The notes beneath the pieces were generated by a model. It did no database searches. It worked only from the letters and a program-made list of their open reading frames with translations, and was not told the DNA's origin. A stretch of 64,000 nt of DNA from Ixodes scapularis. Lineage: Eukaryota; Arthropoda; Arachnida; Ixodida; Ixodidae. Location: the NCBI RefSeq assembly GCF_016920785.2, contig NW_024609836.1:8710018-8774017 (forward strand), in the 5' to 3' direction. Shown in pieces: positions 50,722-59,674 of this stretch. Both the position numbers and the translations under genes were made by a program. Numbering within the stretch: position 1 is the first letter of the stretch; every line of letters begins with the position of its first letter.

Positions 50722-53208
50722 TCATGAGATATGAATTAAGCGAGATGCTTTATTCTGAACTGATTCAAGTTTGTTAATAAGGTAAGCTTGATGCGGCCAC
50801 CAAATAAAGTTGGCATAGTCCAATTTAGCCCTCACAAAGGATTTATAGGCTGTTAGTTTAACACAATGCGGGGTACTGTGAAGGTTACGTTTGATATATC
50901 CTAGAGATTTACAAGCACTAGAAACTACAGTGTTAATGTGGGTATTCCAGGTTAGGTCGTCTGAAAATGTTACACCTAAATATTTGTAGCTGGACACTTT
51001 TTCGAGAGGCAGAGTTTGTAATGTATAATTTCGTATTGCAGGCGTTCGTTGGCCAGTGAATGTTAATAGTTTACTCTTGGTGACATTAACTTTCATCTGC
51101 CATGTGTTACACCATAGTGAAAACATATTTAAATCCTGCTGCAATATTAAAGACTCTTCAGGTTTAGTAATACGACGATAAATAACACAATCATCTGCGA
51201 AAAGCCTTATGGAAGATGTTATATGGAGAGGAAGGTCATTAATATAGATAAGAAATAAAAGCGGACCCAAAACGCTGCCCTGCGGAACACCTGATATTAC
51301 GGGAAGGCTAGGTGATTTGTCCTGCCCCAGGTGGACAGCCTGGTTACGGTTACTTAAGAATTGAGCGATCCAGTGGATAATAGAAGGGTGAATGTTTAGT
51401 TTTGAAAGTTTATATAGGAGACGTTGGTGAGGAACCGTGTCGAATGCTTTTGAGAAATCAATGAAGATGGCGTCAGTAGGGTGAGACGAGTGGAAGTTGT
51501 TATGTAGATCAGTAACGAACTCAAAAAGTTGGGATTCGCATGAATATCCCTTCCTGAAGCCATGCTGACTATTACATATTAATTGATGTTCTGACATATA
51601 GTTCATAATGTGGGAGTAGATGACATGTTCCATAATCTTGCAAGGCACACTAGTTAGTGATATGGGTCTATAATTTGATGAGTCGTTTTTATTGCCGGTC
51701 TTAAAAATGGGTAAAACTCTCCCGAATCTCCAGTCTGCGGGAAGGGAAGTTAAGTCGAGCGATTGTTGGAACAAGCGACACAAAAGGCGACAGGATATGT
51801 TCTTTGTTAATTTGAGAAGTTTAGGACAGATTTCGTCATCACGAGTACCTGAACTTCGGGAGAGCCTTTCTATCGCACTCAAAATGCCATAGGGGTTAAA
51901 AGTGATAGGTTCACAGTAGACGTTAATTGGTTTACATATTTGATCACTGGGTACAGGTAATTGTTCTAAGGTAAATACGGATGCAAAGTAGTTATTAAAG
52001 ACGGTAGCTGATTCAAGGTTCGTTAGCACTTCGTTGTCTTCGTTGCACAATTTAGGAAGCGAATCATCTTTTCTCGGACATATACTTTTCCAAAATTTTT
52101 GGGGATTGTTTATTAATAAGTTAAGTAGGTCTTGCTTGTAATATTTATCCTTTGCCTTCTTGATGTTACTTTTAAACTCTTTACAGCAGTCATTATACTT
52201 AGTGAAGTCAGACGCAAGGTTTGTAATTTTTGCTTTGACATAAAGACGTTTCTTTTTGTTATTTATTTTCCTAAGGATATTTGTAAACCATGGTTGATCA
52301 GCACTCGTCCTTAAAACCATCTGAGGTACAAAATCAGACTTTATACGCCTAAATTCATTTTTGAGCATTTCCCAGTTGCGCTCGACTGTTCTTTCGCTAA
52401 AATGCAGCTCGTATTCCGAAGCAAACAGCTCAAAGGACTCGTTTAGAGCGTTTTCATTAACTCTACTGTAGACGTTTATGGTTTTAGGGGTTATTTTTTT
52501 ACCTATTACTGGCAGAGACATTTCTACTAGGACTGTGTTATGGTCGCTGATTTTCTCAAGAATACGAACCGATTTTACATTTTCTGCACTCGAGGTAAAA
52601 ACAAGATCCAAAACAGAATTATTTCTTGTGGGTTCCAATACAGTTTGAGTTAAACCGTAGCTATTCATCAAGTCAACAAAACTGGACACTTCTGAATGGG
52701 CCACCCAAGAGTTTATTTCTTCCTCTTTCCAGTTGACCCCGGGGTAATTAAAATCGCCGCCAAAAATAACAGTACTACTGGGAAATAAAGAAAAAATTTG
52801 CTCCATGCAAGCGTGCAGCTTCGTAACAAAAGTACTATCTCGGCCTGGAGGGCGATAGCAGGCGCCAACAATGATGGGCAACGAAGGGTGACTCAAGCGT
52901 ACCCACAAAATTTCTAGTTCACTATCTAAAGATATAAGGGAAGCATCCATCATTTTGCTGATAGCGATAAGAATGCCGCCACCACGGGAATGTGTGCGGT
53001 CTTTTCGAAATAGATGAAATGATTGATTAAAAAATAATTCGCCATCGTTTATCTCCGGATATAGCCACGTTTCTGTCCCGATAACAATTTTTGCGTCCGT
53101 GTCATTCACAGTTGACAAAAAAATATCTTGTTTAGGTAAAAAACTACGAAAATTCGCCACGAGCACTCCGAGATCAACACACTCATGTCTAGATGTTTTA
53201 TCAGGTTG
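50722..53208 (-). CDS. L2-like LINE ORF2 (endonuclease-RT)
   Basis: The element's endonuclease/reverse transcriptase. The frame is open from just after the ORF1 stop to 50722. Endonuclease motifs: VANFRSFLPKQD, IVIGTETWL, GGGILIAISK, VGACYRPPG, FGGDFNYPGVNW and ISDHNTVL. RT motifs: NYRPISLTSVPCK, GFRKGYSCE, IDFSKAFDTVPH, GVPQGSVLGP, the active site LFADDCVIY, and YKYLGVTFSDDL. The first in-frame Met is inside the endonuclease (SKMMDA), so translation cannot start at an ORF2 AUG upstream of the domain. A one-base deletion near 50722 causes the stop; the next frame continues DYSRTSSVTALKTN to AHLKSVFR at 50379. Otherwise remarkably intact. Confidence 0.88.
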   Translation of the reverse strand, partial: QPDKTSRHECVDLGVLVANFRSFLPKQDIFLSTVNDTDAKIVIGTETWLYPEINDGELFFNQSFHLFRKDRTHSRGGGILIAISKMMDASLISLDSELEILWVRLSHPSLPIIVGACYRPPGRDSTFVTKLHACMEQIFSLFPSSTVIFGGDFNYPGVNWKEEEINSWVAHSEVSSFVDLMNSYGLTQTVLEPTRNNSVLDLVFTSSAENVKSVRILEKISDHNTVLVEMSLPVIGKKITPKTINVYSRVNENALNESFELFASEYELHFSERTVERNWEMLKNEFRRIKSDFVPQMVLRTSADQPWFTNILRKINNKKKRLYVKAKITNLASDFTKYNDCCKEFKSNIKKAKDKYYKQDLLNLLINNPQKFWKSICPRKDDSLPKLCNEDNEVLTNLESATVFNNYFASVFTLEQLPVPSDQICKPINVYCEPITFNPYGILSAIERLSRSSGTRDDEICPKLLKLTKNISCRLLCRLFQQSLDLTSLPADWRFGRVLPIFKTGNKNDSSNYRPISLTSVPCKIMEHVIYSHIMNYMSEHQLICNSQHGFRKGYSCESQLFEFVTDLHNNFHSSHPTDAIFIDFSKAFDTVPHQRLLYKLSKLNIHPSIIHWIAQFLSNRNQAVHLGQDKSPSLPVISGVPQGSVLGPLLFLIYINDLPLHITSSIRLFADDCVIYRRITKPEESLILQQDLNMFSLWCNTWQMKVNVTKSKLLTFTGQRTPAIRNYTLQTLPLEKVSSYKYLGVTFSDDLTWNTHINTVVSSACKSLGYIKRNLHSTPHCVKLTAYKSFVRAKLDYANFIWWPHQAYLINKLESVQNKASRLIHIS

Positions 53209-53645
53209 TCAAGTAGTCGCCAAATTTGTGGTTTGGAAGTTGTTAAGCAAAATAATCTCGTCACTGTCGGAACAGTATGAATATTGCTTGCCATCAGCAT
53301 AAAGTTTGTCGTTCACGAGTTTCACTTTAATGTTTTTTTCTCTGAACTGCTTACTAAAGTGCCACAATTTGCTCCGGTGGAGGCAAACCCTAGCAGTAAA
53401 GTCCTCCGAGATAGACACCTTCAATGAAGTTAAATGCTTCAGTTTACTGGCGTTATTCAGCACGTTTTGTCTATTCCTGTAGCCTAAGAAGCGCACTACA
53501 ATCGGTCGAGCAGTTACCCCGCGCTTTTGGCCGACGCGATGTGCACGTTCTATCTCCCCAGTCTCTATACCCAGATGGTTATTAACGAATTCTTTGTTCA
53601 GTCTTCTCAATTTATTGCATTCTTCCTGCTTTTCGGAGAGTTTTA
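53209..53645 (-). CDS. L2-like LINE ORF1 (coiled coil + RRM-like)
   Basis: KLSEKQEECNKLRRLNKEF gives a short coiled coil. An RRM-type nucleic-acid chaperone domain follows: IERAHRVGQKRGVTARPIVV, FLGYRNRQNVL and ISEDFTARVCLHRSKL. The IExAHRxG...RPIxVxFxxYxxRxxxL pattern is shared by ORF1 of L1, CR1 and L2 groups. It ends at TGA 53209-53211, in the same frame as ORF2. Upstream, the same frame meets a TAG at 53646-53648, preceded by AELEERHARDRRSIRDL, which could be the true ORF1 N-terminus with a nonsense codon, or host exon. Confidence 0.7.
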
Positions 53646-53648
53646 TCT

Positions 53649-53832
53649 ACAAATCCCTAATAGACCGGCGGTCTCGAGCATGCCGCTCTTCTAGCTCCGC
53701 TTGGTCGAGCCTGCAGGGCTGCTCGTTCATGTGAAGGTTAGTGTTGGCACTTGTCATTTTCTTCTTCTTTGCTTCTAAAAGCTTTAGTAGGCCAGACCTT
53801 CCAGCAGTGTCCTGCCTTTCCTTCATACGTTT
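53649..53832 (-). pseudogene. BEN gene C exon 3 (or ORF1 N-terminus in part)
   Basis: Entered at GCTGGCGCAG: KRMKERQDTAGRSGLLKLLE, then KKKKMTSANTNLHMNEQP and LDQAELEERHARDRRSIRDL before TAG. The first part joins exon 2 in phase (KQEK/KRMK). On the far side of the LINE, 50099-50127 reads LQDRLLKEME up to GTTAAG and may be the exon's other half. The exact LINE junction is unresolved. Confidence 0.5.
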
Positions 53833-53936
53833 CTGCGCCAGCAAATCGGAACAATAAGAAATCTTTAGGACTAGCTGTTTGTTGCCAGGTGTTTAATACA
53901 TATAATTACATCAAAACCAGCCTTACCTTTTCTTGC

Positions 53937-54051
53937 TTCGCACTCTGCTGCCTCCTTTCAGGCACTTCATCCTCAGAGGACTCGGAAGCCCATATCTTTT
54001 TAATTCTTATTCTGTTCTTTGACATCTTTACCCCGACGTCTTCCTCGGAGA
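53937..54051 (-). CDS. BEN gene C exon 2
   Basis: SEEDVGVKMSKNRIRIKKIW, then ESSEDEVPERRQQSAKQEK, between ATTCTTGCAG and AAAAG/GTAAGG. An acidic/basic linker. Gene D has a matching exon (59675-59793: LNDSDLDSEDDAACSTQREK). Confidence 0.62.
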
Positions 54052-54186
54052 CTGCAAGAATAATAATAAAAAAATAGCTCTGCACTTGGGAGGAATACTT
54101 TGGGAATAATATAACTAGAAATGTCCCGTGGTCTCCCAAAAGTCGAATTATATCACTAAAAGTAAAAAAAAAAAAAGTTCAGTTAC

Positions 54187-54382
54187 CTCCCAGAAGCAAG
54201 ATTCTGGCTTTGTAATATTCCTCTTCACCGCTCTCCTCGTCCCCGTTCGTCCATCTCACGTAGTAATTTGCGCTGTAGACAAAATCACTCGGCCCAGTCG
54301 GCTTAAAGTCCTTAATATGGTTCACAGGTACAATTGCTTGAGAGAGGTCATCCTTGTACCGCACACACGCGTGCGTAATCAT
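54187..54382 (-). CDS. BEN gene C first coding exon
   Basis: From ATG 54380-54382: MITHACVRYKDDLSQAIVPV, then FKPTGPSDFVYSANYYVRW and YYKARILLLG to the donor GGAG/GTAACT. This N-terminal module (VPVNHIKDFKP...YYVRWTNGDEE...YYKARIL) resembles small beta-rich domains preceding BEN domains in arthropod proteins; I do not have a family name for it. An in-frame upstream extension without AUG reaches a TAG. A foldback element starts 69 bp upstream. Confidence 0.6.
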
Positions 54383-54450
54383 CACGAACTCGGTGTCACG
54401 AAAAGAAACCACGTTGACGACGGCCGACGATGGCGCACAACAAGAGAAAA

Positions 54451-54872
54451 ACTATGGTGCCTGGATCGCGTCTTCGACTGGTGTGTTTAGCGTCCTATCC
54501 CGCCCATACATCAAAGTGTTCCCATTGTGGCAACAAATGACGCGAATGTCATGCTGTTGCCTGTCGCGATCCTGGCGGTTGACCGTAGAAATGCTGGCGA
54601 AAAGCACGAGCGAACGCAAGTGTCGCTTTCGTCACGGCGTCCCTTTAGACGTCCCAACTTCCGGCTGCTCCAGCTTCCGTGAACTGTCACAGTGGAAAGC
54701 GACCTGCAGCAGAACAGGCGTCTGCCACTTATACCACAACTGTTGGGGCGCCGCCAGGGTCGCAACAGGCAATAGCATGACACTTCTATGACGTCATCAG
54801 GCGGAAATCGAGGGACCACTTTTTTGAACCCGGTAAACACACCAGTCGGAGACGCGTTCCAGGCACCATAGT
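54451..54872. mobile_element. Foldback/MITE 1 with about 140-bp inverted repeats
   Basis: ACTATGGTGCCTGGATCGCG on the left matches the complement of the right end (ACTATGGTGCCTGGAACGCG) and continues through GACTGGTGTGTTTA and TGTCATGCTRTTGCCTGT. It overlaps the presumed promoter side of BEN gene C. Confidence 0.82.
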
Positions 54873-55166
54873 CAAACAAAGTGGATCAGGGTGGATTGGT
54901 TTGGATTGGATTGTGGTCGTGCTCATCTTGACATTCGGATACAAGGAGACAAGGTTCTCACTGGGGTCTGGAGCTCTAGTTCTCGCCGCACACATCCGCA
55001 GACAATTTATTTAATTTATGTCTATAATTTATGCCGAATAGTAGAAAATTTACTTCATAAAAGACGGTGCTTCCTGATTTCGTCGACTTCGGCGTCATTG
55101 CAAGGGATGTCAAGCTATGGCTGCCTCGCGTCCACATGTGCCCGCGTCCCGCTAGTACACCATACT
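54873..55166. other. Short stretch between foldback elements
   Basis: Nothing recognised. Confidence 0.4.
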
Positions 55167-55341
55167 GCTATACTTCGTTTCACCTTATGTGTGAGCGAAG
55201 GCAAAGCAGGAAGCGCGAGCACGAAAGCTCCGTGCCTTCAGGCTTTGCTCGAGCGCGCGAGGTGGGCAGAAATGCAAAAAGCGGTGGTCTCGCGCTTCTA
55301 GCTTTGGCTTCGCTCGCAGATAAAATGAAACGAAGTATAGC
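55167..55341. mobile_element. Foldback/MITE 2, 175 bp
   Basis: GCTATACTTCGTTTCA and its complement form the ends; pairing continues over about 50 bp (GCGAGCGAAGSCAAAGC, GAAGCGCGAG). Confidence 0.8.
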
Positions 55342-55455
55342 GTGCCCGCCAGCCAAGCTAACTAGAACACTTTGCCGCTAGCTATTCTGTTCCTGCTGCT
55401 TTGCTATTGTTGGGGCTCCTTGTACCACTGGGACCGAAATATTACTTAGGCTTAG

Positions 55456-55640
55456 GGGCTAAAGGGGCTGACAGAATAAGGGATGCGCCCCTGGAGCCAT
55501 CATCACCAAAACGACCTAAGAGGTGCCTCAAGAAACGAAGGCATTACAAACCTTACAAGCAATATTTATTTCCCGGCTCCCAAGCAACAGTCCCAAGGTC
55601 GACAAGACATGCAGGAAAGAAGTCTTCAAACGTTGATGAG
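55456..55640 (+). CDS. Candidate plus-strand exon, basic peptide
   Basis: Between an acceptor-like GGCTTAG and the donor GAG/GTACGT lies an open frame: EPSSPKRPKRCLKKRRHYKP, then QYLFPGSQATVPRSTRHAG and SSNVDE. Strongly basic, no recognised domain. It lies among foldback elements, so it may be an exon of an unrelated gene or chance. Confidence 0.3.
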
Positions 55641-55970
55641 GTACGTGTCAACAAATTATAGCAGCATTTGCACGTTGCATTCGCTCCAGGATAGTCAAGT
55701 TTTACCTCGCTTGTGTTGCCGCTCGTGTTCCAAAGCTCGTGTCTTTTTGCGCGCTTTAGCTCATAGCCAGCTTGGGACAAGCCACATGTTCTTTTTCTTT
55801 TTGTTTTAAGGGATTCAGTCAGGTGAACAGTTTACCGTCCGTTTTCGCTAATCAAAGTGCCATAATTAACGAGCAGTTTCAGCCACGCACAGTAGATTTA
55901 CGAGAGGGAGCACGCGAGCTGGGGACATGTCACTCAGCATAGGCGGAAATCGTGCCAGGGCACTATTCGC

Positions 55971-56220
55971 GAGGTAGCGCCTCCGAGCAATGCCAACACA
56001 AGCCTGCGCGTCACGTGACATAACGCCACGTCCCGGAGGCTTGCACGGGCGCTGATTGAATGCGAGTGCCGCGTCAGCGTTCGCGTGGGACTGTTTCCTA
56101 TCATAGTCCCACGCGAAGGTTGACGCGGCACTCACATCCAATGAGCGCCCATGCCGGCCTCCGGAACGTGACATCATGTCACGTGACACGCAGGCTTGAA
56201 AGCTATCTAGGAGGTGGCTA
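55971..56220. mobile_element. Foldback/MITE 3, about 250 bp
   Basis: Two arms of about 115 bp. Inner parts GAGTGCCGCGTCA and TTCGCGTGGGACT pair with the right arm around the centre GTTTCCTATCAT. Outer parts include CTGCGYGTCACGTGACAT. Confidence 0.85.
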
Positions 56221-56244
56221 TGCAGCTCTAGGCCTTCGGAAACT

Positions 56245-56440
56245 GGGGGGCTATGTTGCGCTTTTTGCACTCCCAGGAGACTAGGGAGAAGGAAGTGACG
56301 TCAACAACGCAGCAAATGCAGATTGGATGTTGATTTTGCTTTCTTCTGTCAACATCCAATCTGCGTTTGCTGTAGTCATTGACGTCACTTCCTTCTTCCA
56401 AGTCTCCTGGGAGTGCAAAAAGCGCAACATAGCACCCCTG
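56245..56440. mobile_element. Foldback/MITE 4, about 196 bp
   Basis: GGGGGCTATGTTGCGCTTTT and its complement flank arms of about 88 bp, including GGAAGTGACGTCAA and CAGATTGGATGTTGA, around TTTTGCTTTCTTCTG. Confidence 0.87.
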
Positions 56441-56722
56441 GAGGCACTCCCGGCTCTTGCTCGCGACAATGCTGCTCATTCGCCATGCTGTACACATGCC
56501 GGACGACAACAGTCTGATAGAGTCTTTAAGCCACTACCATTTGGTAGCCATGGCACAGAGAAAGCACAAGTTTAACTGGGTTCTGGCTCTATGGCTCCTC
56601 GTAGGGCGCAATTAGGTTGCTGCTGTATGGCTCCTCGTCGAGCGCACTTGAATTTCAAGCTGCTGCTTAGCAGCCTCACGGTTGAAGTGTGGCCAGCTAA
56701 TTGGACCCAAGTGTAAATGAGT

Positions 56723-56960
56723 CCAGCTGGAACCAGCTGGGAATGGATTATGGAACTGGAAACTAGTTCCAGCTGGAAAAAAATCCAGCTGGAAACAGCT
56801 TCATTTTCAGCTGAAAATGGAACTGTTTCCAGCTGGAAATGGAACTGTTTCCAACTGGAAATGGAACTGTTTCCAGCTGGAAATGGAACTGTTTCCAACT
56901 GGAAACGGAACTGTTTCCAGCTGGAAATGGAGTGGTTTCAGCTGTAAAGGGAGCTAGTTC
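56723..56960. repeat. Palindrome array D, 22-bp period
   Basis: CCAGCTGG or CCAACTGG start at 56723, 56733, 56769, 56785, 56829, 56851, 56873, 56895 and 56917. The last five are exactly 22 bp apart within TTTCCARCTGGAAATGGAAC units. The array ends about 250 bp below the stop codon of BEN gene D. Confidence 0.92.
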
Positions 56961-57206
56961 TTGCTGGAAACTAGGACATTTTTAGCAGAAATATCCACAA
57001 GTATTTATCAATTATATTTTAGTATGAGCTACAACCAATAAAGTGATTCCCAGTTTAATGTGAACTACTTCAAAATCAGATTGGCACTGCACCTACAATT
57101 AATTGTGACACAATTCAATGTTGCATAATCAAACTCGGAATATGTGCTCAAAGACATTCTGCGTTCCCTTTCATGTTTATTGAACATCCTTTCAGTATAC
57201 ATTGCA

Positions 57207-57328
57207 TTAGCAAGAATCCTTGAGATCCCTCCTGAGGTCCTGGATCTTTTCACCCAGGATTTTAGGGACGTCTTCAAAGAGGTGGGAGACCGCTACAGAT
57301 TTTGCTTCTCCCCACCACTCAAGTGTAG
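57207..57328 (-). CDS. BEN gene D terminal exon
   Basis: After GTTTTTTCAG it reads TLEWWGEAKSVAVSHLFED, then PKILGEKIQDLRRDLKDSC and TAA (57207-57209). The leading CT completes the codon split by the previous donor (GTG/GTAGGT). No defect seen. Confidence 0.68.
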
Positions 57329-57416
57329 CTGAAAAAACACAATTTATAGTAAATCAAGTTTTATACTAAATAAGATTTCAGCAGGAAATAGTGTTTAAAA
57401 AAAGCAATGCACCTAC

Positions 57417-57637
57417 CACACACAATCTGGACCTTCTCTGGGGTCAGCTGTTTTCTGCCAGTTTGTCCTGATGCCCTCTTGGTGGGTCCGCAATTACCAC
57501 TGACACCCCTCTGCATGAGGGTGTCGCTTCCCCAGACTGCGACGCCAGCATCTTTGATAGTAATCCTTGGTCTTTTGTTATGCTTTATTTTTTTTTATTT
57601 GCTCCCTTGACGTGATGACTCCATCTTTCAGGTGGAA
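57417..57637 (-). pseudogene. BEN-domain exon of gene D, A-run frameshift
   Basis: FHLKDGVITSREQIKK, then across the A-run in the other frame HNKRPRITIKDAGVAVWGSD, LMQRGVSGN, KRASGQTGRKQLTPEKVQIV to the donor. Removing one A restores a single frame across the exon. W....L..R.VSG and LTPEKV match BEN-domain C-terminal features. Confidence 0.68.
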
Positions 57638-59002
57638 CTGAAAAGCGTTAGAGGAAATAGGAGAGCAGGCAGTTATTTCCAACTGTAGAAAGACTACTTC
57701 CATCCTGTAATATTTTGACAGTTGGCTCACATTTTCCTATCAGTGTGATGTGGCAACATACGAGTAGCCCTAACATTTTCAAAACTCTGGCACTAGCTAC
57801 AACGAAACTCAATTTACCCCACCTGAAATGTTACTTGAAAATATTGGAACAATCTTATCAATCAGCAGCAGTAAAATTCTATGCTTGGTTATTGGCAAAG
57901 TCTGAGGCATGTATATTAAATGCTATAGTCGGTTACAAGTAAAGAAGGTAGGAGAAGCTCTTCCCACAAGCATGATGCGTACGTTTAAAATTTCTCCGCA
58001 GTCGAAAAAGAGTTCTCTGGAAACGCTCCTTGTTCCGCTTCAATGGATAGATATTGGCTACTTGTCTCCGACCCCAACTTTTTAAGAAAGCGAGCTTTGT
58101 ATTCATCGGAAGGGGAACCAAGCCCCTGAAAGCAGCCTTTGTATCTATCAGAGGGGGAACCTAATCCCCAAAAGTCGTATTTGTTTCTATCGGAGGGGGA
58201 AAACTCTAATCTCCCCCTTGTGGCTTCCACAATGCAAAGTCAAAGTCGAAAGATAGAGCAAATATGTACAAAAAGGCAAGACCCTCCTCGCGCGCTGGCC
58301 GCCACGTCACGGAAACGAAGGGACGCTATTGGATGTGGAGGGGGCGGAGAGATATATGATTCCCTTCGAGGCGCATTAGCCTCTACCTTCTTGACTTGTA
58401 ACCTACTATAGGTATAACTTAATGCTCTTGCAGACCCAGGTGATGGCACTAATTAACATGTGCAAATATGGTAACCACTTGGAACACATGTAGAAAAATA
58501 GAACAGAAAAGACGGAGAGAAAAACATTTCTGGTAAAGTTCCATTCTAGAGTTGCCTAAACGAATACTGAAGGTGGAAACAATAAATATTAAAGCATTAT
58601 GATGGGGGCACTTTAACTAACAATGAAGAGGCACTAGTTTCAAACAAGTTCAGTATTTTATGAACTTTTTGGGATAAAATGTCTGAATTATGTTGTGAAG
58701 TTTGTATAGCATACTGCATGGTCAGTTTTGTCTAGACTGCTCCTAAATTAGTGGTGACAGTTTGCTGATCTCTACTGTAAATGGCCTCAGGTTTGATTAG
58801 AACCAAGAATCAAGGTCCAGCTAGATTCTTGAAAATGAATACCTCATATTTCAGGAGGTCTAATAACTAGCAAATTGTCATAAAATTTAGTCAAGTTGTT
58901 CTTTAAAGGAAGTAAGAAAGTTATTAATCTAATAATTTATGCATTTGAGCAAGAAACATACATGTCAGAATTATATGAAGCTGTATGAGATTGTAGACTT
59001 AC
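57638..59002. other. Intron of BEN gene D
   Basis: Contains the 42-bp tandem repeats at 58096-58221 and AT-rich sequence. No exon supported. Confidence 0.45.
58096..58221. repeat. Three 42-bp tandem repeats
   Basis: Units begin TTTGTATTCATCGGAAGGGG, TTTGTATCTATCAGAGGGGG and TTTGTTTCTATCGGAGGGGG at 58096, 58138 and 58180. Because 42 is divisible by three, the minus strand reads a repeated GLGSPSDRYKG-like peptide within an open frame (57985-58230). Confidence 0.8.
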
Positions 59003-59244
59003 ACGCCCGTCACCCAGGAAAGAGAAATTGGCTGGCAGAGCCTCTGGATCTAGTGTTGCCACTGGCTGGGATTGTGCCTCTGGCTGGGGTTGTGCCTCTG
59101 GCTGGGGTTGTGCCTCCGGCTGGGGTTGTGCCTCCGGCTGTAGGTGCACGCCTGGCTGTGAAGGTCCCCCTAGCTGTCGCAGTGTCACTGCCTGTAGATT
59201 TCTCTCTAGCTGCAGAGATGCCACTGGCGGTAGGTGTGCCATCT
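59003..59244 (-). CDS. BEN gene D repeat-rich linker exon
   Basis: After CTTATTTTAG the DGR frame reads MAHLPPVASLQLERNLQAV, then repeated QPQPEA units (18-bp minisatellite), then ALPANFSFLGDGR to the donor CGT/GTAAGT. DGR leads into the BEN exon. Similar repeat linkers occur at 4188-4445. The 18-bp units keep frame, so repeat number can vary without breaking the protein. Confidence 0.6.
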
Positions 59245-59674
59245 CTAAAATAAGAAAAAAAAAAGAAACATACTTTTTTACACGATTAGAACATCAAATA
59301 AAACAGACACTGCCTAAAAATGACGTATCAATGCACACGCAAAGCCCTCAGATGTATAACTCAGTACAACATACCGGGTGTCCGCAAGAAATCCGAACCC
59401 CGTTTTTCGAATCCCAATAATAAACTAGACATCGTGCAGACACAGCATCAACCGCTGCATATGCGCCACCAGCAAAAAGGCTGAGTACAGCGTCCCTTCC
59501 TAGACATAAACAGTTTTTCATTTCTAGCATTTTATTCATAGCATATATCATTCAAATTTTAATTTTGAAAGCAATGTGCAATGAGCTAAGGGCAGAAAAA
59601 ACTCTTGGACTGAAACTTCATCACAAAACGTATGTTCAGTTTGGTATAAAGTAAAAAGAAAAAATATACAGTAC
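59245..59674. other. Intron of BEN gene D
   Basis: No exon or repeat recognised. Confidence 0.4.

Larger units (their letters stand above)
50128..53645 (-). mobile_element. L2/CR1-like LINE
   Basis: Minus-strand LINE with a short RRM-type ORF1, ORF2 with endonuclease and RT but no RNase H, a 3' hairpin and an (ATGAA)-type tail at 50128-50160. This combination fits the L2/CR1 group. The 5' boundary is uncertain: the sequence up to about 53770 may also belong to it. It interrupts BEN gene C on the same strand. Confidence 0.85.
41179..54382 (-). pseudogene. BEN-domain gene C, 13 kb, interrupted by an L2-like LINE
   Basis: Inferred exons, 5' to 3' on the minus strand: 54187-54382, 53937-54051, 53832 downward, (LINE), about 50099-50127, 49432-49500, 49295-49370, about 47214-47320, 46835-46973 (BEN), 41650-41724 and 41179-41309. 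The last three keep phase exactly. BEN proteins are chromatin-associated repressors or adaptors. The LINE at 50128-53645 appears to interrupt the third exon, so either this allele is broken or the exon model there is wrong. Palindrome array C begins about 750 bp past the stop codon. Confidence 0.6.

Noticed and set aside
56060..56284. ORFs with similar sequence on both strands
   Set aside because: They arise because foldback element 3 reads similarly in both directions.
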